Made by a program: the position numbers and the translations under genes. Below the pieces are notes generated by a model. The model made no database searches and was not told where the DNA came from. It worked only from the letters and a program-made list of their open reading frames with translations. A DNA stretch of 15,692 nt from an uncultured cyanobacterium (lineage in GTDB: Bacteria; Cyanobacteriota; Vampirovibrionia; Gastranaerophilales; Gastranaerophilaceae): the NCBI GenBank assembly GCA_947073895.1, contig CAMTNN010000015.1, positions 1 to 15,692 of the forward strand. The letters run 5' to 3'. Each line of letters opens with the position of its first letter. Position 1 is the stretch's first letter. Shown one piece after another: positions 1 to 5,832 of this stretch.

Positions 1-103
1 CGGGGCAAGCTCCTTCCACAAAAATAACATATCCGTTATCACGAGCAATACCATACCCCAGATTTGACATCTTTTCTATATCAACTACAAGTTCTATTTG
101 CAT
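1..103 (-). CDS. TRAM-domain RNA methyltransferase, N-terminus only (probable 23S rRNA uracil-5 methyltransferase)
   Basis: Only the first 34 codons lie in the window; the gene continues past the left edge. The peptide begins MQIELVVDIEKMSNLGYGIA and goes on to a stretch reading YVIFVEGACP. This matches the small beta-barrel TRAM domain that opens RlmD/RumA/TrmA-type uracil-5 methyltransferases, which usually shows a basic-residue/G-G-x-G-x-A/R core followed by V-F-V-x-G-A-x-P-G. The role inferred is binding the RNA substrate for an SAM-dependent C5 methylation of uridine. The ATG at 103-101 sits inside the end of the upstream exonuclease gene (10-bp overlap), so translation is probably coupled. 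Only a weak SD (AGG) is present. TRAM domains also occur in MiaB-type enzymes and in small standalone proteins, so the family is probable and the target base is not known. Confidence 0.7.
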   Translation of the reverse strand, partial: MQIELVVDIEKMSNLGYGIARDNGYVIFVEGACP

Positions 104-1011
104 GGTTTGATAACCTGAATATTTCTTGTTTCTGTTAATTCCTGACGAGCATCTTTAATAATTTGCTTATACTCTTCAGATAAACTTAAGCCGTTGCATA
201 ATCTATCTATAAAACCATTATTAAGTTTAACAGCCTTTTCCAAAGCACCTACATTTTCCAAGACTTCTTTTACATCATTAAACTCATAACCGAATGAGTG
301 CTTTGATTGATAAATCATCATTTCGCCGGTTTCAGCTTCTAATGGAGCACCGCCAAGTTCAAAATGCAGTTTAAATACAGATTTTAAATCCTGTAATTCG
401 GCTTGCATAGTTGCGATACTCTGTTGAATTCTTAAATATCTGTCGAACAAATAATCAACATTCTCAAGTTGTTTTTTCTGCCAATCCAAGCGTTGCAAAT
501 ACAATTTTTTAAGTTTTGGATACGCTAATGCTAACCCCATAGTATCAGCCATAGCTCTATGGTGGTTATTTAATTCAACTTTGAATCTGTTAGTCAAAGC
601 TTCCAAACCATGTGAATCCAAATCAGGAGCAATTTCTTTAAACATAATCTGAGTATCAATATGCGGGTTTTTTAATGTTTCACCGTATACTCGTTTTTTA
701 GCTTCATTAAGAAAAGAAAAGTCAAAAATAGCGTTATGTGCCACAATTGGATATTCACCTATAAATTCTAAGATTTTAGGAAGAGCCTCTGCTTCTGTTG
801 GAGCATCCGCTACCATTTCTTCCGTAATACCGTGAACAGCCATTGAAGACTTTCTAATGTGCTGCTGTGGATTAATTAGAGTTTGAAACTCGTCTTTAAT
901 CTTGCCGTTTTCTAATCTAACGGCTGCAAATTCGATAATTCTCTCCCTTGTATAATCCAAACCTGTAGTTTCTGTATCCAGTACAATTTCTATTTCTTTT
1001 TTTCTCGGCAT
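94..1011 (-). CDS. DnaQ-like DEDDh 3'-5' exonuclease with an unassigned C-terminal half
   Basis: The 305-aa protein has a complete DEDDh exonuclease core in residues 7-170. The metal-binding acidic residues are D12 and E14 in the ExoI motif DTETTG, D97 in the ExoII motif HNAIFDF, and H151 plus D156 in the ExoIII motif HRAMAD. The family removes nucleotides from DNA or RNA 3' ends, as in DNA polymerase III epsilon or the exonuclease part of PolC. Residues 170-305 have no polymerase, helicase, BRCT or GIY-YIG signature. They are charged and largely helical in appearance, including a likely coiled-coil stretch near 180-215. This is longer than a plain epsilon-like domain, so it may be a dedicated repair or RNA-processing nuclease, not necessarily the replicative proofreader. 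GGAG lies 8 nt before the ATG. The gene overlaps the TRAM-domain gene by 10 bp and is divergent from trxA. Confidence 0.85.
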   Translation of the reverse strand: MPRKKEIEIVLDTETTGLDYTRERIIEFAAVRLENGKIKDEFQTLINPQQHIRKSSMAVHGITEEMVADAPTEAEALPKILEFIGEYPIVAHNAIFDFSFLNEAKKRVYGETLKNPHIDTQIMFKEIAPDLDSHGLEALTNRFKVELNNHHRAMADTMGLALAYPKLKKLYLQRLDWQKKQLENVDYLFDRYLRIQQSIATMQAELQDLKSVFKLHFELGGAPLEAETGEMMIYQSKHSFGYEFNDVKEVLENVGALEKAVKLNNGFIDRLCNGLSLSEEYKQIIKDARQELTETRNIQVIKPCK

Positions 1012-1118
1012 TTTTTATTCTCCGGGGTTAAGTCTGATTACCCTTTTTACTCCTCATACAATATGATAGCATAAACATAAAAGATATGGTAATATAGTTA
1101 CACAAGAAGGAGATAAAT
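1012..1118. promoter_or_regulatory. Divergent promoter region between the exonuclease gene and trxA
   Basis: This 107-bp spacer must carry promoters for both directions. On the plus strand an extended -10 (TGG followed by TAATAT at 1090-1095) would start a transcript about 17 nt before trxA. Its SD AAGGAG is at 1107-1112, 6 nt before the ATG. On the minus strand a second extended -10 (TGC followed by TATCAT, 1071-1063) points to the exonuclease gene. Neither has a convincing -35 box, so the exact start points are tentative. No strong operator palindrome was seen. Confidence 0.35.
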
Positions 1119-1436
1119 ATGGTTTTAGAGATTAATTCGGGAAATTTTGATAATGAAGTTATTTCACACAACGGAGTTATCGTAGTTGACTTTTTTGCAA
1201 ACTGGTGCGGACCTTGCAGAAAACTAGGTCCAATCTTAGAAGAAGTTGAACAAGAATTATCATCAAAAGTTAAGTTTGCAAAAATTAATACCGATGATAA
1301 CTTAGAAATGGCTAAAAAATATCAAGTGAGCGGACTTCCAACTCTAATGATTTTTAAAAATGGAGAACCAGTTGAACGTTTAGTTGGACTTATGCCAAAA
1401 AGTTCAATTATTACTAATATCGAAAAGCATGTTTAG
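1119..1436 (+). CDS. trxA: Thioredoxin
   Basis: The 105-aa protein is a full-length classical thioredoxin, a cytoplasmic dithiol reductant that passes electrons from thioredoxin reductase to protein disulfides. The redox site is W29-C-G-P-C33, preceded by the buried acid D24, which tunes the active-site cysteine. The cis-proline loop is GLPT with P74. The beta strand VKFAKINTD and the C-terminal helix after GLMPKS are as expected, and no extra domain or signal peptide is present. The start is well defined by AAGGAG six bases upstream. The stop codon overlaps the stop of the convergent ugd gene by 4 bp (TTAG), and no terminator hairpin lies between them. No thioredoxin reductase gene is in the window. 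Confidence 0.96.
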   Translation: MVLEINSGNFDNEVISHNGVIVVDFFANWCGPCRKLGPILEEVEQELSSKVKFAKINTDDNLEMAKKYQVSGLPTLMIFKNGEPVERLVGLMPKSSIITNIEKHV

Positions 1437-2737
1437 CTACGTCCGATACAAAAGTATTTAAACCCTTTTTCTTTAAGTCGAATTGGATCATATTGATTCC
1501 GTCCGTCAAAGATTAAAGGGTTTTTCATTAACATTTTCATCTTATCAAAATCAGGACGTCTGAATTCGTTCCATTCCGTCAATAAAAGCATGGCGTCTAC
1601 ATTCTCCAAAGCTTCATAAGAATTCTTCGCATAAGATATTGAATCTTTCAAATACAACTCTTTAGACGTTTCCATCGCTTTCGGATCATAAGCACAAATT
1701 TCAGCCCCGCATTTTAAAAGGTCATTAATAATTGTTATAGCTGGTGCTTCTCTCATATCATTAGTTTTTGGTTTAAAAGCCAAGCCCCAAACGGCAATTT
1801 TTTTCCCGCTTAAATCGTTCCCAAAATAATCCGTAATCTTCTTTACAAACATTTCACGCTGATTTTTATTAATTTTATTAACAGATTTAAGCAAAGACAT
1901 ATCACAATTAAACTCATTACCTGTATTAATTAAAGCCTCAATATCTTTCGGAAAACAGCTTCCGCCATAACCTACACCCGGGAATAAAAATCTGTTACCA
2001 ATTCTTGTATCTGTTGCCATGCCAACTCTAACAAGTTCAGCATCTGCACCAACTTTTTCACAAAGGTTAGCTATTTCATTCATAAACGAAATCTTTGCTG
2101 CAAGGAAAGAATTTGCAGCATATTTTGTCATTTCAGCAGATTTTACATCCATTAAAATAATTCTGTTAGCAGTTCTTAAAAAAGGAGCATAGATTTCTTG
2201 CATTAATCTGGTTGCCTTTTCAGAATCCGAACCGATAATAACTCTATCCGGAGACAAGAAATCATCAACAGCATTACCTTGTTTTAAAAATTCCGGATTA
2301 GAAACCACATCAAAAGGATAACTTGTATTAGATTTTACAATTTTTGCGACTTTTTGAGCTGTTCCTACCGGCACTGTTGACTTATCAACAATAACTTTAT
2401 AATCATTCATTGATTTTGCTATTTGTTCCGCAACTTTAAATACTCCACTTAAATCTGCTGCACCGTTTTTATCTTGTGGAGTTCCAACAGCAATAAAACA
2501 AACTTGAGATTTTTTTACAGCGTCATCTAAATTATCAGAAAAAGTAAGCCTACTCTCTTGCATGTTTGATTTAACAAGTTCTTCTAACCCTGGTTCATAG
2601 ATAGGTATAATACCGTTTCTTAACTTATTAAGCTTATCATGGTCATTATCGACACAAATAACATTGTTTCCCATATCCGCAAGGCATGCTCCTGCTACAA
2701 GCCCAACATATCCGGTTCCTATTACTGTTAAATTCAT
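1433..2737 (-). CDS. ugd: UDP-glucose 6-dehydrogenase
   Basis: This enzyme oxidises UDP-glucose to UDP-glucuronate with two NAD+. The 434-aa protein has the N-terminal Rossmann motif G7-T-G-Y-V-G12, the central segment KYAANSFLAAKISFMNEIAN (about 205-224), the catalytic cysteine C261 in GYGGSCFPKD, and the C-terminal UDP-binding domain with WGLAFKPKTNDMREAP. Length is typical of the UDP-glucose/GDP-mannose dehydrogenase family. I start it at the ATG at 2737-2735, since AAAAGGAG lies 5 nt upstream and the NAD-binding strand then begins at residue 2; a start 10 codons earlier would add an unconserved tail. Its product is the substrate of the UDP-glucuronate decarboxylase at the other end of the window, and those two steps give UDP-xylose. 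It is convergent with trxA, sharing 4 bp. Confidence 0.95.
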   Translation of the reverse strand: MNLTVIGTGYVGLVAGACLADMGNNVICVDNDHDKLNKLRNGIIPIYEPGLEELVKSNMQESRLTFSDNLDDAVKKSQVCFIAVGTPQDKNGAADLSGVFKVAEQIAKSMNDYKVIVDKSTVPVGTAQKVAKIVKSNTSYPFDVVSNPEFLKQGNAVDDFLSPDRVIIGSDSEKATRLMQEIYAPFLRTANRIILMDVKSAEMTKYAANSFLAAKISFMNEIANLCEKVGADAELVRVGMATDTRIGNRFLFPGVGYGGSCFPKDIEALINTGNEFNCDMSLLKSVNKINKNQREMFVKKITDYFGNDLSGKKIAVWGLAFKPKTNDMREAPAITIINDLLKCGAEICAYDPKAMETSKELYLKDSISYAKNSYEALENVDAMLLLTEWNEFRRPDFDKMKMLMKNPLIFDGRNQYDPIRLKEKGFKYFCIGRS

Positions 2738-2762
2738 CTCTACTCCTTTTGAATACAAATTT

Positions 2763-2773
2763 ATCATATCATA
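2763..2773 (-). promoter_or_regulatory. Possible -10 region for ugd
   Basis: Two overlapping TATGAT hexamers (2773-2768 and 2768-2763 on the minus strand) lie about 25-35 bp before the ugd start codon. The distance fits a short 5' leader containing the SD. The hexamer at -35 distance is poor (TTTTAA), so this call rests on the -10 sequence only. Confidence 0.33.
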
Positions 2774-2784
2774 AAAAGAAACAC

Positions 2785-2813
2785 TTGCTTTTAAAATTTG
2801 TCCATGATAAATT
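2785..2813 (+). promoter_or_regulatory. Possible promoter for tRNA-Ile
   Basis: TTGCTT (2785-2790) and TAAATT (2808-2813) are separated by 17 bp. Transcription would begin near 2820, exactly where the foldable leader of the tRNA begins. Each box matches consensus only partly, so confidence is limited. Confidence 0.4.
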
Positions 2814-2818
2814 AGATT

Positions 2819-2868
2819 TTGTTGGGAGTAATCCCGCTAGCCGATAAACTGGCAAGAGATTCTAACAA
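2819..2868 (+). other. Structured 5' leader directly abutting tRNA-Ile
   Basis: The 50 bases before the tRNA can fold on themselves. The outer stem pairs TTGTTGGGA (2819-2827) with TTCTAACAA (2860-2868), nine pairs with two G-U wobbles, and its last base touches the first base of the tRNA. Inside, CTAGCC (2837-2842) pairs with GGCAAG (2851-2856) with one A-A mismatch, closing an 8-nt loop. The wobbles work only in plus-strand RNA (they become A-C mismatches on the minus strand), which favours a function in the tRNA precursor. A role as RNase processing guide, or a remnant of an rRNA spacer, is possible. I do not recognise a named RNA family. Confidence 0.45.
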
Positions 2869-2942
<74 letters not shown>

Positions 2943-2948
2943 GATTTT

Positions 2949-2978
2949 AAAAAAGACACCGTATACGGTGTCTTTTTT
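2949..2978. terminator. Rho-independent terminator, palindromic (tRNA-Ile)
   Basis: The perfect palindrome GACACCGTATACGGTGTC is flanked by six A on the left and six T on the right, so it can end transcription in both directions. It lies seven bases after the tRNA and closes the tRNA transcript. It also insulates the permease gene that starts shortly after. Confidence 0.92.
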
Positions 2979-2982
2979 ATAT

Positions 2983-2988
2983 TATAAT
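2983..2988 (+). promoter_or_regulatory. Perfect -10 box (TATAAT) six bases before the permease ATG
   Basis: A consensus TATAAT ends 6 nt before the ATG at 2995 and follows the terminator U-tract directly. If used, RNA would start at or beside the start codon and be leaderless. This fits the lack of any SD before that ATG. The -35 position falls within the terminator palindrome and is a poor match, so promoter use is unproven. Confidence 0.45.
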
Positions 2989-2994
2989 TTTATT

Positions 2995-3897
2995 ATGAAA
3001 ACTATTCACAACAAAAACAAGAAAGGCTTAATTTTCGGCTCTATTGCTGCAGCATGCTATGGGACAAATCCTTTATTTACTCTTCCTATGTATTCAGCTG
3101 GAATTGGAGCAAATTCTGTACTATTTTACAGATATGCTCTCGCTCTTTTCATTTATGCACTTTGGATTAAATTTGTTACAAAAAAATCATTTGCAATTCA
3201 TAAAAATGCAATTCTACCGTTATTTATAATGGGAACATTATTTTCTGTTTCATCCTTGCTGTTATTTGTTGCTTTTAATTTTATAGATGCAGGAATCGCA
3301 TGCACAATTTTATTTAGTTATCCTATATTTGTTGCAATAATCATGGGGATTTTCTTTAAAGAAAAAATTACCAAAACAGTTATTTTTTCTTTAACTCTTT
3401 GTATAATCGGAATTTCTCTGTTACATAAAGGCGATACAAGTGTAGCATTAAATTTTAAAGGAATACTATTAGTTTTACTATCATCATTAAGCTATGCAAT
3501 TTATATTGTCGGGGTAAAAAATATACCCTCCATAAAACACCTCAAAGCTGATATTTTAACCTTCTATGTCATGCTGTTTGGACTTTTGGTTTATATATTT
3601 AATTTAAAATTTTGCACAGAACTACAAATACTCAACACTCCATTTTTATGGATTTTAGCAATTTGCCTGGCAATAATACCAACAATTCTCTCACTTGAAA
3701 CATTGGGTATTGCAATAAAATTAATAGGTTCAACAAAAACAGCAATTTTAGGATCTTTTGAGCCTTTGACAGCATTATTTTTCGGAGTGGTAGTATTCCA
3801 TGAGCAAATTACGTTAAAAATTATATCCGGTGTTATTTTGATAATTTTTGGAGTTTTATTAATTATTCTTAAGAAAAACCAACAAACAACTAATTAA
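2995..3897 (+). CDS. DMT-superfamily (EamA) membrane transporter
   Basis: The 300-aa protein is almost entirely hydrophobic, with about ten membrane segments forming two five-helix EamA repeats (roughly residues 10-145 and 158-290). Each repeat ends in a typical G-x-x-L-I-x-x-G/L element (for example IIGISLLHKG and IIFGVLLIILKK). The helix pair with GSTKTAILGSFEPLTALFFG is characteristic of drug/metabolite exporters of the RhaT/YdcZ/EamA kind in the inner membrane. The substrate cannot be told from sequence. I start at the ATG at 2995; a GTG 27 bases upstream lies inside the terminator hairpin and is unlikely. No SD is visible, and a TATAAT sits six bases before the start. The stop codon overlaps that of the convergent pnuC-like gene in the tetranucleotide TTAA. 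Confidence 0.88.
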   Translation: MKTIHNKNKKGLIFGSIAAACYGTNPLFTLPMYSAGIGANSVLFYRYALALFIYALWIKFVTKKSFAIHKNAILPLFIMGTLFSVSSLLLFVAFNFIDAGIACTILFSYPIFVAIIMGIFFKEKITKTVIFSLTLCIIGISLLHKGDTSVALNFKGILLVLLSSLSYAIYIVGVKNIPSIKHLKADILTFYVMLFGLLVYIFNLKFCTELQILNTPFLWILAICLAIIPTILSLETLGIAIKLIGSTKTAILGSFEPLTALFFGVVVFHEQITLKIISGVILIIFGVLLIILKKNQQTTN

Positions 3898-4571
3898 TAT
3901 TTTTTGCTGCTTCTAATTTCTTTTCGCCATGCAAAATAAAAATAAAAAGCAAGGAACAAATAAACAGCCCACATAATAACAGTAGAAAAAACTCTTGCTC
4001 CATTTAAGGCAACACATATCCACATAATAAGTGATAATGAATTAACTATCATCCAAAAAATCCATTGTTCAATTGCGCGCCTTACTGTCAAATACATTCC
4101 GCCTATAGAACCAATTGTCGTAATACTGTCTAAAATAGGATGAGCATCCTTTAAATAATACAAAACAAATGCCAATATTGTAGTAAATACAACGGTCAAA
4201 ATAATTAATACAAACAATTCTTTTTTAGGCAAATACCTTTTTACAATTTCTTTTTGACCATCTTTTAGATTTTTATTCCATTGAAAAAATCCTAGGATTT
4301 GCATCGGGATATAATATCCCAAATACAACAAGAGATTACCCCATAGCATATTTTGAAAAGATAGATAAGAATAAAACCCCGAACCTGTAACCCCAAATAA
4401 ATAACAAATAGGATTACCTTTTCCGGCAATAAAAGTATATGTAATTCCACAAATAGCAGATACAACAGCAACTACACTGTCATGACGGATTATTGCATGC
4501 GTAATTATAAACAAAATTACAAAGCTCAAAAAAATTATCTCAGAAAGTTTCCATCCTTTAATCTTAATCAT
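3894..4571 (-). CDS. pnuC: PnuC-type vitamin-precursor transporter (nicotinamide riboside family)
   Basis: The 225-aa inner-membrane protein has about seven hydrophobic segments. It carries the PnuC pattern: GNP near residues 52-54, GNLLLYLGYYIPMQILGFFQW at about 78-98, and in the second half TTIGSIGGMYLTVRRAIEQW followed by FWMIVNSLSL. Family members mediate facilitated uptake of nicotinamide riboside, with relatives PnuT and PnuX for thiamine and riboflavin. Without a riboswitch or a partner kinase gene next to it, the substrate assignment is by family only. The start codon lacks an SD. It is divergent from the unknown 311-aa gene with only 24 bp between the start codons, and convergent with the DMT permease, sharing 4 bp at the stops. 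Confidence 0.85.
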   Translation of the reverse strand: MIKIKGWKLSEIIFLSFVILFIITHAIIRHDSVVAVVSAICGITYTFIAGKGNPICYLFGVTGSGFYSYLSFQNMLWGNLLLYLGYYIPMQILGFFQWNKNLKDGQKEIVKRYLPKKELFVLIILTVVFTTILAFVLYYLKDAHPILDSITTIGSIGGMYLTVRRAIEQWIFWMIVNSLSLIMWICVALNGARVFSTVIMWAVYLFLAFYFYFAWRKEIRSSKKY

Positions 4572-4595
4572 ATTTATGTTATCTAATAAACAAAG

Positions 4596-5531
4596 ATGAA
4601 AGTAAAAACAAAAAACAGGGATATCTCATTCGGAGGAATATATAACAACAGTGTCTTTAAAAAAGGGCTAGAATTTGCTGCCGATAACGGTGCACTTTTT
4701 GCTGCAACAACAACGCTGACATTGTCTTTAACTGCACGACCAGCAGCCATTATGCTTACTCCAAAAACAGATAAGGAAAATAAAAAACTTGCATTTGCAA
4801 AATCTCTGGCATCCACATTCACAGGCTATGCGCTTATGTTTGCTCTATCAAAACCTTTAGCAAAAAAAATGAAAGGAATTGATAAAAATCTTACTAAAGA
4901 AACTGCTGAAAATTTAAAAGACGGAGCTGAAAGCTTATCAAAATCAAAAGCCTACATCCTTGCAACACAAATGTTCAAACTGGGTTTAGGCTTAGCCGCA
5001 GCAATACCAAAAGCTATCTTAACAGCCGCAAGCGTTCCTGTAGTAATGAACCAAATTTATCCGAAAGATAATAAAGGACTTACTTTCAAAGGCAAAAATA
5101 CAAATATTATAGAAAAAATACTTAACAACAAAAAGTATCAGGAATTTGCCAAAAAACACAAAGATTCAAACTTTCCAATGCATATTATTGCTGCTACAGA
5201 CACACTAACGACCGGAACTTTTATTTACCAAACAAAAAAAAGTCCAAAAATCCAAGAAGAAAGGAAAAATCCGCTATGTTATAATAGCGCAATTTCAACA
5301 GGATTAAGTATCATAACAGGATACACTGCTGACAAATTAACAGAAAAACCAACTCAAAAATTCATTGACAAATTTAAAAAAGCCAACATAAACGACCCTA
5401 AGCTAGATAAATACCTTGAAGGAATTAAAATAGCAAAACCAATACTTCTCATCGGAGGAATCTATTACATACTAATCCCATTCATATCAACGTTTCTTGC
5501 AGATAGAATAAAAACAACTAATCATCAATAG
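4596..5531 (+). CDS. Unrecognised 311-aa membrane-associated protein
   Basis: I do not recognise this family. The protein opens with a short basic tail containing DISFGG (residues 9-14). Then come hydrophobic or alanine-rich stretches at about 28-55, 68-88, 118-150, 226-246 and 280-305, separated by lysine-rich, clearly polar linkers such as residues 88-115 and 155-195. The C-terminal hydrophobic segment is followed by a short polar end (ADRIKTTNHQ). This suggests several membrane passes or hairpins with cytoplasmic basic loops. The composition is K- and A-rich and cysteine-poor, with a single Cys. No SD precedes the ATG, but TCTAAT (4582-4587) lies eight bases before it. The last 14 bp overlap the end of the convergent 83-aa gene. 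The N-terminal tail recalls proteins of Gastranaerophilales, from memory only. Confidence 0.72.
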   Translation: MKVKTKNRDISFGGIYNNSVFKKGLEFAADNGALFAATTTLTLSLTARPAAIMLTPKTDKENKKLAFAKSLASTFTGYALMFALSKPLAKKMKGIDKNLTKETAENLKDGAESLSKSKAYILATQMFKLGLGLAAAIPKAILTAASVPVVMNQIYPKDNKGLTFKGKNTNIIEKILNNKKYQEFAKKHKDSNFPMHIIAATDTLTTGTFIYQTKKSPKIQEERKNPLCYNSAISTGLSIITGYTADKLTEKPTQKFIDKFKKANINDPKLDKYLEGIKIAKPILLIGGIYYILIPFISTFLADRIKTTNHQ

Positions 5532-5769
5532 TTAAACCGCCGTCATTTTCTGCGGCAACTTCAATTAATCTGTAAGACAAGTATGCACCAAGAGCAACAG
5601 CCTTTAAGTCAATACCTTCATCATACTTAGCAACTTCTAAGATTGCAGTATTTACTTCAGGATTTTCTTCCTTAAGGTAGTTAACCATATTTTTTCTCCA
5701 AGCCTGAACATCTTGAAAAACTTCTCCAAAAATCTCTGATGAAATCTCTTCTGTTATGATTGGTAACAT
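5518..5769 (-). CDS. Unrecognised 83-aa acidic protein
   Basis: The small soluble protein (MLPIITEEISSEIFGEVFQD at the start) is rich in Glu/Asp, looks mostly helical, and ends in an acidic tail GGLTIDD. It has no signal peptide, membrane segment or cysteine. I cannot assign a family. It looks real: AGGAG lies 9 nt before the ATG, a near-perfect promoter sits 25-53 bp upstream, and the reading frame is open to its natural stop. It follows the outer-membrane channel gene on the same strand (64 bp apart) without an obvious terminator between, so it could also be read through from the efflux operon. Its end overlaps the end of the convergent 311-aa gene by 14 bp. Confidence 0.75.
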   Translation of the reverse strand: MLPIITEEISSEIFGEVFQDVQAWRKNMVNYLKEENPEVNTAILEVAKYDEGIDLKAVALGAYLSYRLIEVAAENDGGLTIDD

Positions 5770-5793
5770 GCTCTTTTTCTCCTATTTGTCCAA

Positions 5794-5822
5794 ATTATAT
5801 AATATTTTATAACTTGTGACAA
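5794..5822 (-). promoter_or_regulatory. Strong promoter for the 83-aa gene
   Basis: On the minus strand TTGTCA (5822-5817) and TATAAT (5799-5794) are separated by exactly 17 bp. The predicted start is near 5787, giving a leader of about 18 nt that contains the SD. The -35 box begins 11 bp after the stop codon of the channel gene. Confidence 0.8.
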
Positions 5823-5832
5823 TCATATAAAT

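Noticed and set aside
2738..2767. Longer start for ugd (10 extra codons)
   Set aside because: The SD AAGGAG lies within this stretch and points to the ATG at 2737; the NAD-binding strand should begin at residue 2.
2819..2868. T-box or Mn-type (yybP-ykoY) riboswitch before tRNA-Ile
   Set aside because: No T-box sequence or specifier arrangement is present, the GGGAGTA similarity is too short, and a tRNA is not a usual target of these switches.
4583..4822. 79-aa minus-strand frame opposite the 311-aa gene
   Set aside because: It is antisense to a longer frame with better signals, and no start signals are present.
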